From the NCBI GenBank assembly GCA_021790895.1, contig JAJYFM010000011.1:1-43590 (forward strand): a stretch of DNA of 43,590 nucleotides, given 5' to 3'. Made by a program: the position numbers and the translations under genes. Numbering within the stretch: the first letter of the stretch is position 1; each line of letters opens with the position of its first letter. The stretch is from a bacterium (GTDB taxonomy: Bacteria; Vulcanimicrobiota; Vulcanimicrobiia; Vulcanimicrobiales; Vulcanimicrobiaceae). Shown piece after piece: positions 1-6,312 of this stretch. The notes beneath the pieces are model-generated. The model searched no databases, was not told where the DNA came from, and saw nothing but the letters and a program-made list of their open reading frames with translations.

Positions 1-2
1 TC

Positions 3-254
3 GAGCTGCTATTCATTCAACCTGGTAAGCCAACCCAAAACGCCTTCATCGAGTCCTTCAACTCCCGCGTGCGCGATGAGTTGCTCGCCCCAAACCGATT
101 TCGGACGATCTTCGAGGCATGTATGGCAGCCGACGACTGGCGCCGATCGTACAACACCGGCCACCCGCACAGCGCGCTCCACGGGATGACACCCGAGGAA
201 TTTCTATCACGCTACGAAAATACGCCCGCTCCACAGAAATCAATGGCCGCATGA
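3..254 (+). CDS. IS3-family transposase OrfB, C-terminal part (cut by window edge)
   Basis: The frame is open from the left edge and stops at TGA 252-254, giving 83 visible residues. They match the end of the DDE integrase domain of IS3-family Orf[18 protein letters not shown] carries the last catalytic Glu, then [18 protein letters not shown] is the usual C-terminal signature. The transposase would cut and join IS ends. The start and the first two catalytic Asp residues lie outside the window, so it cannot be judged whether the gene is intact. It belongs to a different IS3 copy from the decayed one at 3536-3921. Confidence 0.85.
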   Translation, partial: ELLFIQPGKPTQNAFIESFNSRVRDELLAPNRFRTIFEACMAADDWRRSYNTGHPHSALHGMTPEEFLSRYENTPAPQKSMAA

Positions 255-270
255 CGGGACCTAGCCCACT

Positions 271-318
271 GCTTCAACCGATCTAAGCGTAACTATGCGT
301 CTCGATCTCAGGTCGCAC
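271..318 (+). repeat. Left copy of a 48-bp direct repeat (IS3 transposase tail remnant)
   Basis: This stretch matches 3851-3898 at 43 of 48 positions in the same orientation. In one frame it encodes CFNRSKRNYASRSQVA, the C-terminal tail seen in the decayed IS3 transposase at 3536-3921. It is therefore a fragment of a related IS3 element that has lost the rest of its transposase. The two copies bracket the peptide cassette and the IS256-like element. Confidence 0.85.
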
Positions 319-364
319 GACAGATATGCGGAAATCATCTTCGCCTCAAAAAGCGGGCTTCTCT

Positions 365-1063
365 TTATTTTGTACCCGTGATTACCACTGCCTGGCTCGA
401 CGCCCAAGTCACTACCGTGACGGCAATTAGGTAAGGGCAAAGGCTTAGAAAGCTTCGCCAGTCTAACCTTTCACCTAATAGTGCTGCCATGCCAACTAAA
501 AGGACGATAATGTACCAAAGCGAGAACGGGTTTAACAAGGAGGGGAGAGCTGGTACTATATGGCCGCCCAAAAAAATAGATAGTACGGCGAAATGTTCCA
601 CCCCAATCGAGGGCGGACTCGTAAGGGCCCCCGCAATCAGATTGGCGCTTCCGCGTATTACCATAATCGCCTGACCAAGGAGGCCAAGGCAAAGAAGATC
701 TTGGTATTTTGTGTTTTTGCCAACAAACACCGAGCCCATCCAAAGTAACGCCGCTACCGTACATGCTTTTACAAACACTGCGGGAGCCGAAAGCAAGACT
801 GATAGATAGGCGATCAGGCCAAAATCTGTAGGCGTCGAGATACCTCCTTGCACGACGAGGCTCCGGTGAACCAAAATAAAAGCACCGAGCGAAACGAGAC
901 TCTCGCTAAAACCGACAAATAAAGCGATGGCGATAACCGTTCCCAGGCTGTTATCGCGGTTACGTAATGCGATAAACGGCGAAATCAATCCATCCATAAG
1001 AAAATTAAACGCATGTGTGAACGAATCGCTAAAATGTCTAGCAACAGCCTTACTCGACGACAT
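365..1063 (-). CDS. Polytopic membrane protein of the peptide/C39 cassette (Yip1-like topology)
   Basis: The product has 232 residues. After a short soluble N-terminus (about 1-38) come five or six hydrophobic segments, at roughly 41-66, 80-110, 118-147, 155-170, 181-198 and 205-225. The layout resembles Yip1-domain membrane proteins, but I see no diagnostic motif and no ABC ATPase or transporter signature. The ATG lies 14 bp inside the end of the C39 peptidase gene, so the two are translationally coupled. It is the last gene of the minus-strand cassette. An export, immunity or anchoring role is inference. Base composition is clearly less GC-rich than the dnaA region, which suggests transfer. 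Confidence 0.6.
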   Translation of the reverse strand: MSSSKAVARHFSDSFTHAFNFLMDGLISPFIALRNRDNSLGTVIAIALFVGFSESLVSLGAFILVHRSLVVQGGISTPTDFGLIAYLSVLLSAPAVFVKACTVAALLWMGSVFVGKNTKYQDLLCLGLLGQAIMVIRGSANLIAGALTSPPSIGVEHFAVLSIFLGGHIVPALPSLLNPFSLWYIIVLLVGMAALLGERLDWRSFLSLCPYLIAVTVVTWASSQAVVITGTK

Positions 1064-1637
1064 AGTGAGTCCACCCTAGCTCGAACTGTGCCGTTTGCAT
1101 CCGTACTACGCCAATCCACGGGTCAACTAAAAGAATAGAATGCAAGCCAACTCTCCCAAGAATCACGTAAAAATGATGGGTGCGTAGGGTTATAACAGGC
1201 TTAATGGTCTTCGGCAAATGCAGCAGACGCGAGTTGCTCCAAATCGTTATTTTAACAGGCAAATGGTTTTGATTTAACACGCGCGCAACTTTATTAATTG
1301 TGGTCCCAAGTATTCCGGGGTCCATTTCGCTTTCGAGCGCGGCCAAATTGGGCTTGAGCCCCCTCAATCTTAGGAGGTTTGCTGCCGCGGCTGGCCCGCA
1401 ATCCAACGAATTGCGCTGAAGCACCACACCCCGTGAGGACACAAAAGTCTCCTTGAACAAGTAAAGCGCTGCCCGACGCGACCAGGGATCAGGAACGCGC
1501 AGAATAGAGAGACCTCCGCCTAGCGCCAACACTCCCGATAGAACGATACCAAAGGAAAAAGCCATGCAATAAGCCAGTTTTTCGCGTCTTTTTTTCTCCA
1601 AGACAATAAATCGCAATTTTTGAGCCAATCCCGTCAC
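1050..1637 (-). CDS. Membrane-anchored C39-family cysteine peptidase
   Basis: The product has 195 residues. A basic N-terminus (KKRREK) precedes one membrane segment at about 21-46, so the rest should lie outside the cytoplasm. The C39 catalytic pattern is visible: Gln74 (oxyanion hole) and Cys80 in QRNSLDCGPAAAANLLRLRG, His154/155 in THHFYVILG, and Asp172 in VDPW. C39 peptidases cleave double-glycine leaders of bacteriocins and related peptides, usually as the N-terminal domain of an ABC exporter. Here the domain stands alone. The chosen start is GTG 1637, which sits inside a strong hairpin (1630-1656). A shorter start at Met24 is possible but would trim the basic N-terminus. It lies 45 bp after the peptide gene. 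Confidence 0.8.
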   Translation of the reverse strand: MTGLAQKLRFIVLEKKRREKLAYCMAFSFGIVLSGVLALGGGLSILRVPDPWSRRAALYLFKETFVSSRGVVLQRNSLDCGPAAAANLLRLRGLKPNLAALESEMDPGILGTTINKVARVLNQNHLPVKITIWSNSRLLHLPKTIKPVITLRTHHFYVILGRVGLHSILLVDPWIGVVRMQTAQFELGWTHYVVE

Positions 1638-1656
1638 CGAAAAAACCGGTGACGGG
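1630..1656 (-). promoter_or_regulatory. Hairpin in the peptide-peptidase spacer covering the peptidase start
   Basis: Perfect 10-bp arms (CCCGTCACCG at 1630-1639 and CGGTGACGGG at 1647-1656) enclose a 7-nt loop. On the transcribed minus strand the loop is U-rich, but no U-tract follows the stem, so it is not a standard intrinsic terminator. The GTG start of the C39 gene (1635-1637) is inside the stem. An RNA fold here could lower peptidase translation or protect the upstream peptide mRNA; that role is inference. Confidence 0.6.
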
Positions 1657-1682
1657 ACGTAGCGCCTATGCCCCGATTCGAA

Positions 1683-1919
1683 TCAGTTTGCGCATTCTTG
1701 GCTTGCGCCGAATAATCCACCGGCAACGGCCATCGGGTCCAAGGTTAGCGCTCCCACAACGGTGATGGCTCCTGAAAGGAAGCACATGAACCCGTTGGCC
1801 CCCGACGTTTTGAGTGAGGTCGAGGTCGTGGGCCGAACCGGGGCTGCGATCGCTGTCACGAGTCCAGATGAAACGACCGTAGCGAGCGCGAAAGCAACCA
1901 TAGCGCGTTTTAAAAACAT
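1683..1919 (-). CDS. Small secreted two-cysteine, glycine-rich peptide (bacteriocin-like candidate)
   Basis: The product has 78 residues. The N-terminus (basic MFLKR, then a hydrophobic run ending VTAIA-A) reads as a Sec signal peptide cut near residue 25. The mature part of about 53 residues has a Thr/Ser-rich stretch, then a hydrophobic Gly/Ala-rich core between Cys46 and Cys76, suggesting one disulfide-closed loop. A GG pair occurs at 67-68, but no classical double-glycine leader is visible. The ATG at 1919 has an AAGAAGGG ribosome site 11 nt upstream. The next gene encodes a C39 peptidase, the enzyme type that matures bacteriocins. The peptide could be a toxin, a signal or a surface component. 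I do not recognise its family. Confidence 0.6.
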   Translation of the reverse strand: MFLKRAMVAFALATVVSSGLVTAIAAPVRPTTSTSLKTSGANGFMCFLSGAITVVGALTLDPMAVAGGLFGASQECAN

Positions 1920-2152
1920 GTTATTGTTAACCCTTCTTCAAACGAGATTTAGTGATTAGGAACCCCTAAATAATTTACGGGCGCGGTCCTTGCAAGGTGC
2001 GCTCGAAACTGGATCAGGGCTCACGGTGCGTTCGAGCTTTAGGGCGATTTCTCCTTTTACAAAATCTTTATTTTGACCCTTTCCGTGGGATGGGCTTTGC
2101 CTTTAAATAAGGATTTCGGCCCTCATTAATATGGGCCAGTCGGGGTATTTTA
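1920..2152. other. AT-rich upstream region of the peptide cassette
   Basis: No gene is seen. The peptide operon should start here on the minus strand. A 10-bp palindrome CCTTGCAAGG lies at 1988-1997. On the minus strand TTGCAA is followed after 17 nt by TATTTA, a weak promoter-like pair. A short stem GGCCC/GGGCC (2118-2122 and 2133-2137) lies just outside the IS256-like end. None of these is strong enough for a firm regulatory call. Confidence 0.35.
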
Positions 2153-2181
2153 TAGATTGTGTCCCGCGGAGTGGTGTACGA
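2153..2181 (+). repeat. IS256-like terminal inverted repeat, transposase 3' side
   Basis: The 29-bp sequence begins TAGATTGTGTCCCGCGG. It matches the reverse complement of 3486-3514 with three mismatches, and this defines the left border of the element. Confidence 0.8.
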
Positions 2182-2204
2182 GCCGCGGCTCGGCGAGGTC
2201 GGCA

Positions 2205-3394
2205 TCAGCCGGTAATGACCGCTGACAACCTGGGTCTCTGGTTATCGCTGACGGCCTCCATTCCTTCGAGCTGCATGTACCGCCGGTTGCGTCGTTCTGT
2301 TCGAGCAGCAGCGCGCCGACGAGACGCGTGATCGATGAGTCGCTCGGGAAAATGCCAACGACGTCGGTACGCCGCTTTACCTCGGCGTTGAGGCGTTCGA
2401 GCGGGTTGGTCGATGCGATTTGCCTCCGGTGCGCTTTGGGGAAATCCATGAACGCCAATACGTCGTGCTCGGCTTCGTCGAGCATCGCAGCAAGTTTCGG
2501 GAATTTGTCGCGGAGTTGATCGGCGACGACGCGCCACTGAGCGTGCGCGGCTTCGGCGCTTTCCTGGGCGAAGACGGTATTGATAAGCGCGAGTACCATC
2601 TGCCGTTGTCCCTTGCCGGCGTACGCGAGTGCATTCCGCATAAAATGCACCCGGCATCGTTGCCACGTCGCTTTGAATACCTTGGTAATCGCGGCTTTCA
2701 AGCCAACGTGCGAATCGGAGATCACCAGGCGCGTACCACGGAGACCGCGATGGCTTAAGCTGCGTAAGAAATCGCTCCAGAACGGCTCGGCTTCGCTGGG
2801 ACCTACAGCCATTCCAAGGACTTCCCGCGTCCCGTCGGTGTTTACCCCGACAGCAATTATTACAGCAACCGATACGATGCGCCCTGAAGAGCGCACCTTG
2901 ACGTAGGTTGCATCGATCCAGAGATAGGGCCAGTCGCCTTCGATAGGGCGATTGAGAAATGCGGTGGCGCGCTCGTCGATCTCGATGCACAAGCGCGAGA
3001 CTTGGCTACTCGAAATACCGGTCATCCCCATCGCTTTGACGAGGTTGTCGACCGAGCGCGTCGAAACGCCTTGGATATACGCCTCTTGAATCACCGCAGC
3101 CAGCGCTTTCTCAGCGGTGCGACGCGGTTCGAGAAACGGCGGGAAGTAACTGCCCTTACGCAGTTTGGGAATACGCAGATCGATCGCACCGGTACGGGTC
3201 TCCCAGGTGCGATCGCGATAGCCGTTCCGGGAGTTTTCGCGCGCCTTATCGCGTTCGCCGCAGGCCGCACCGCAGAGCCCTTCGACATCGAGATCCATCA
3301 TGCGCTGGGCGACGAACTGGAGCATCTCGCGCAGCACATCGACGTCGGCGCCCTTTTCAACCAGCTCGGCAAGTGTCATACTGGGGTTGGTCAT
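2205..3394 (-). pseudogene. IS256-family transposase, frameshifted near the C-terminus
   Basis: The frame opens at ATG 3394 and shows the Transposase_mut/IS256 pattern. The DDE triad is visible in [11 protein letters not shown] (Asp), [13 protein letters not shown] (Asp) and [20 protein letters not shown] (Glu). The normal C-terminal ending [16 protein letters not shown] follows in another frame and stops at 2205-2207. The frames switch near 2286-2295, just after LLLEQND, probably by a small deletion that removed the usual EW residues. Read straight through, the first frame continues to 2150 with an unrelated tail of about 50 residues. All catalytic residues come before the lesion, so partial activity cannot be ruled out. 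Confidence 0.85.
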
Positions 3395-3485
3395 CGTGGT
3401 TCCTTTCGCGTAGCTGTTTCTGTTTCAAAAACAACCTTCGCCGAAAACCACGGTGACCGCTCTCTATGCTACGAGGACGATCCTT

Positions 3486-3514
3486 TCGTACACCACTCCC
3501 GGGGACACGATCTA
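3486..3514 (-). repeat. IS256-like terminal inverted repeat, transposase 5' side
   Basis: This is the reverse complement of the left end at 26 of 29 positions. It lies about 90 bp upstream of the transposase start and marks the right border of the element. Confidence 0.8.
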
Positions 3515-3535
3515 AACTCCTGCCGAAAAACTACG

Positions 3536-3921
3536 CGAGTACATTTCATCACTTGCATAAAACCGTGTTGCAATGGCCGGTTGAATCCGGGCAATACGCG
3601 GCGCTGGAGTACATCACGGAACTGACCCGACGCGGCACCGTGCCGAGCATGAGCAAGGCCAGAACGCCGACGGACAATGCGATCTGCGAGCGTTTCATGA
3701 AAAACTTGCAAATACGAAGAGCTGCTGGTGAACGACTATTCTGACATCTACCACGCCATGCGCTCGATTCCGCACTTCATCGAAATCGTCTACACTCTGC
3801 CCTCGGCTACGTGCCGTCGGCAGAGTTCGAAACCATCCAAAAGAAAAACCGCTTCAACCGATCCCATCGTAATTATGTGTCTCGATCTCAGGTCGCACTT
3901 CACTTCCGGCACAAGTCGTAG
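3536..3921 (+). pseudogene. Decayed IS3-family (IS2/IS150-like) OrfB transposase
   Basis: Homology continues through at least three frames. QYAALEYITELTRRGTVPSM and TPTDNAICERFMKNL (last catalytic Glu) lie in frame 1. EELLVNDYSDIYHAMRSIPH follows in a second frame. HSALGYVPSAEFETIQKKN and RFNRSHRNYVSRSQVALHF, ending at TAG 3919-3921, lie in a third. A few codons between the VY and HSALGY segments are missing. The 5' part has been lost at the IS256-like border. The element cannot encode a working transposase. Its tail is the right copy of the 48-bp direct repeat. Confidence 0.85.
3851..3898 (+). repeat. Right copy of the 48-bp direct repeat (IS3 transposase tail)
   Basis: It matches 271-318 at 43 of 48 positions. 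Here it is still joined to upstream transposase remnants, which shows its origin. Confidence 0.85.
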
Positions 3922-3935
3922 CCTGCCAACATGGT

Positions 3936-4088
3936 TCATGCCGACCGGCCACGACTATTATCGCCGACCACCCCCCCGTCGCAGCCGCGATCGGAGAAAA
4001 GCGAAAAGGCCGACGTTTCGACACGTCGGCCGCTGCGGCGTAAACGATGGAAATCGGCTCGCCGCTTCAGGGTCTCGTAGCGGCGCAT
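3936..4088 (-). pseudogene. rnpA: Truncated ribonuclease P protein component
   Basis: The ORF of 50 codons starts at ATG 4088 (a GTG at 4094 is also in frame). It opens with the RnpA N-terminus: YETLKRRADFHRLRRSGRRV, then SAFSLFSDR. RnpA binds the RNase P RNA for tRNA 5' maturation and is normally about 110-130 residues, with a central conserved RNR motif. That motif and the whole C-terminal half are absent. After about residue 40 the sequence loses resemblance, runs into the IS-derived region and stops at 3936-3938. The ORF follows rpmH by 24 bp, as in the conserved rpmH-rnpA order. Because RnpA is usually essential, a full copy should exist elsewhere, or the junction is an assembly or population variant. 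Confidence 0.8.
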
Positions 4089-4112
4089 CGGCACGGGTGC
4101 TTGCTCGACCGC

Positions 4113-4247
4113 CTAGACGCTGAGGCGGTGACGCCCCTTCTTGCGCCGACGTGCGAGCACGTTGCGGCCGTTCTTCGTGCGCATGCGCTCGAGGAACCCG
4201 TGGACGCGCTTGCGGCGCCGATTGTGCGGCTGGTACGTCCGCTTCAT
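4113..4247 (-). CDS. rpmH: 50S ribosomal protein L34
   Basis: The product has 44 residues, beginning [18 protein letters not shown] and ending [12 protein letters not shown], the classic L34 sequence and length. L34 is a small basic protein of the large ribosomal subunit. ATG 4247 has AGGAGCT as ribosome site 7 nt upstream. A strong promoter lies at 4308-4337. The gene diverges from dnaA across an oriC-like spacer, the common arrangement in bacteria. Its usual partner rnpA follows but is truncated. Confidence 0.97.
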   Translation of the reverse strand: MKRTYQPHNRRRKRVHGFLERMRTKNGRNVLARRRKKGRHRLSV

Positions 4248-4307
4248 AATGTGTAGCTCCTAGGTGAACATTGAAAAGGCCGCCGATGGGCGGCAGACGG
4301 CTTAGGG

Positions 4308-4337
4308 AGTATAGGCAGGGGAGGGCCCGCGCGTCAA
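4308..4337 (-). promoter_or_regulatory. Sigma-70-type promoter of rpmH
   Basis: On the minus strand TTGACG (4332-4337) is separated by 18 nt from TATACT (4308-4313). Transcription would start near 4301, leaving a leader of about 50 nt before rpmH. This is the best consensus promoter in the window. Confidence 0.7.
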
Positions 4338-4506
4338 GCAGGGGCGCTCTCCACACCTGTTGAGAAAGCTGTGTATAGAGCGGGCTTTTTCGTGCCTTCC
4401 GTGCGGGCTTTCGCCTGTCGTAGCAGGCTTTTCCGCCCCTTCGAGGCAGCCGCTCGATTGTGGGTAATAGACACAAAAAAGACCGAAAAAGCGTCGGAAC
4501 GCAGGC

Positions 4507-4515
4507 TGTGGATAA
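4507..4515 (+). promoter_or_regulatory. Perfect DnaA box
   Basis: TGTGGATAA is the reverse complement of the TTATCCACA consensus. It lies about 135 bp upstream of dnaA, so it may serve both origin function and dnaA autoregulation. Confidence 0.75.
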
Positions 4516-4650
4516 GTGCACAACTCCGTGGATATTTTCGCAGGGAGATGCCCTCATTAAGCCAAGCCGAGGAACCCACCCCGATGCTCGTCGGCTCCGG
4601 CTGCAGGGCATCGATAACGTTCTTAATCGGGCTTGTGAAGGAGCATCGGC

Positions 4651-6066
4651 ATGGCGCTGACGGTCGGCACCTCGGAGTTTTCTACGGAGCTTTGGGAGAG
4701 CGCATTAGTTGCGTTACGCGATGCGTTTTCGAAGCCCGTTTTCGAGATGTGGATCAAGCCGATGCATTTGCTCGCCATCGACGGAAGCGAGCTCTCGTTA
4801 GGCGTTCATACGGGTTTCGCGCGCGAATGGGTGGAGACGCGCTTGAAATCGCAGATCGTCGAAACCTTGAGCGGTGTTTTCGGAGAAACGGTCACGTTGC
4901 GCATTCGCGTCCTCGAACCCGAGGAGATCGCGCAGCTCGCGCAGGCCGCGGCCCCGGCTCGCGAGGAGCGGACGCCGAGCCCCACCGTCGAGCCGAGCCC
5001 CGGCCCGGCGACCACGCAGGCGCGCACTCTCGATACGCTGCGCAGCGCGAACCTCAACGCGCGCTATACCTTTGAAGAGTTCGTCGTCGGAAACTCCAAC
5101 CGTTTCGCACACGCAGCGGCGCAAGCGGTCGCCTCCGCACCGGCGCGCGCGTACAATCCACTCTTTCTCTACGGCGGCGTCGGCCTCGGGAAGACGCATC
5201 TCATGCATGCGATCGGGCACCGCGTGCTCGTCGATCATCCCGGCGCCAACCTCGTCTACGTCACCTGCGAGAAATTCACCAACGAATTCATCATTGCGTT
5301 ACAAAATAACAAAACGCCGGAATTCCGAAACAAGTACCGTCAGGTCGACGTGCTGCTCATCGACGATATTCAGTTCCTCGCCGGCAAGGAGACCACGCAA
5401 GAAGAGTTCTTCCATACCTTCAACGCGCTCCACGAATCGGGGCGCCAGCTCATCATCTCCTCCGATCGCCCACCGAAGGAGATCCAGACGCTCGAGTCGC
5501 GATTGCGTTCCCGTTTTGAATGGGGGCTGCTGACCGATATCCAAAATCCCGATATCGAGACGCGCGAAGCGATCCTGCGGAAGAAAGCGCAGACCGACCG
5601 GATCCCGGTGCCCGACGACGTGACCTCGTTCATCGCCCGCGTGATCCCCTCGAACATCCGCGAGCTCGAAGGAGCGTTGATTCGGGTCGTCGCCTTCGCC
5701 TCGCTCTCAAAATCGCCGATCACCACGGAGCTCGCCAGCGAAGCGCTCAAGAGCCTCATCGCCGATGCTTCGGTCAGCCGGGTCACCATTCCCAAAATTA
5801 AAGAGGTCGTTGCGGCCGCCAACGGCCTCACCCTCAAGGAGCTCGATCACCCGCGCCGCGACGCTCGCGTCGCCGGGCCTCGCCAGATCGCGATGTACGT
5901 CGCGACCCAGCTGACCAATTGTTCGCTCCCCCAGATCGCGCGCGAGTTCGGGAAGAAAGATCACACGACGATTATTTACGCACGAAACAAAATCAAAGAG
6001 CAAATGATGCGCGACGAAGCATTCCGCAACCGGGTCGAGCGCCTGATCGACGCATGCCGCCGCTAA
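4651..6066 (+). CDS. dnaA: Chromosomal replication initiator protein DnaA
   Basis: The product has 471 residues. DnaA binds origin boxes as an ATP-driven oligomer, melts oriC and loads the helicase. Domain I (1-90) has the ELWESAL...FEMWIKP pattern. A Pro/Ala-rich linker (about 91-130) follows. The AAA+ domain begins near 138 with YTFEEFVVGNSNRFA, Walker A GGVGLGKT at 175-182 and Walker B LLIDD at 235-239. Domain IV carries the box-recognition signature KKDHTTIIYARNKI near the end. ATG 4651 has AAGGAG 7 nt upstream. Length and domain order are normal. Candidate boxes upstream (4370-4535) suggest self-repression. Confidence 0.98.
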   Translation: MALTVGTSEFSTELWESALVALRDAFSKPVFEMWIKPMHLLAIDGSELSLGVHTGFAREWVETRLKSQIVETLSGVFGETVTLRIRVLEPEEIAQLAQAAAPAREERTPSPTVEPSPGPATTQARTLDTLRSANLNARYTFEEFVVGNSNRFAHAAAQAVASAPARAYNPLFLYGGVGLGKTHLMHAIGHRVLVDHPGANLVYVTCEKFTNEFIIALQNNKTPEFRNKYRQVDVLLIDDIQFLAGKETTQEEFFHTFNALHESGRQLIISSDRPPKEIQTLESRLRSRFEWGLLTDIQNPDIETREAILRKKAQTDRIPVPDDVTSFIARVIPSNIRELEGALIRVVAFASLSKSPITTELASEALKSLIADASVSRVTIPKIKEVVAAANGLTLKELDHPRRDARVAGPRQIAMYVATQLTNCSLPQIAREFGKKDHTTIIYARNKIKEQMMRDEAFRNRVERLIDACRR

Positions 6067-6312
6067 GCCCACTCTCCACGAGGCGACGTACAGGGGCGGT
6101 GCACGAAGGTGGATAACAAAACCGTCGCTACAAGGGCTCGAAACTGCGAAGAACGGCTCGCAGCCTTACCCACACGGTCGATGCGGTCGAAAGCCGCGTC
6201 CCCGTAGGCGAAAAGCGAACTTGTTCGCACGCCCCACCGCTCTACTGGTACGACGACGACTTATATACTCAATAAAGAACGACGGCTTACATGCAAGAGG
6301 ACGTGAGTAACT
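6067..6312. other. dnaA-dnaN intergenic region with DnaA-box-like sites
   Basis: No gene is seen in these 246 bp. Near-consensus boxes lie at 6108-6116 (GGTGGATAA) and 6166-6174 (TTACCCACA, opposite orientation), each one base from consensus. An AT-rich patch at 6259-6276 contains TATACT (6264-6269), a possible -10 for dnaN without a convincing -35. The spacer could be part of a bipartite origin. Confidence 0.5.

Larger units (their letters stand above)
2153..3514 (-). mobile_element. IS256-family insertion sequence with both terminal inverted repeats
   Basis: The ends 2153-2181 and 3486-3514 are inverted repeats matching at 26 of 29 positions, and they bracket one transposase gene. The length of about 1.36 kb is normal for the IS256 family. 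The flanking 8 bp (GTATTTTA on the left, AACTCCTG on the right) do not match, so no target-site duplication is seen. Either the insertion is old or the flanks have been rearranged. The right end abuts a decayed IS3 transposase. Confidence 0.85.
4248..4650. other. rpmH-dnaA intergenic region, candidate oriC
   Basis: No gene is seen in these 403 bp. DnaA-box-like nonamers all point the same way: 4370-4378 (TGTGTATAG), 4459-4467 (TGTGGGTAA), 4507-4515 (TGTGGATAA, perfect) and a weaker CGTGGATAT at 4527-4535. An A-rich stretch (about 4463-4494) between boxes could be an unwinding element. The rpmH promoter lies on the left side of the spacer. Location beside dnaA supports an origin, but the exact start site is inference. 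Confidence 0.6.

Noticed and set aside
1762-1959. Plus-strand 65-codon frame opposite the small peptide gene
   Set aside because: It has no ribosome site or family features. The minus-strand frame has a signal peptide, a good ribosome site and an operon context.
2118-2137. Stem GGCCC/GGGCC as a terminator
   Set aside because: Only 5 bp with a 10-nt loop and no T-run on either side.
3002-3625. 207-codon plus-strand frame over the IS256 transposase
   Set aside because: It is antisense to a transposase with intact DDE motifs and has no family resemblance.
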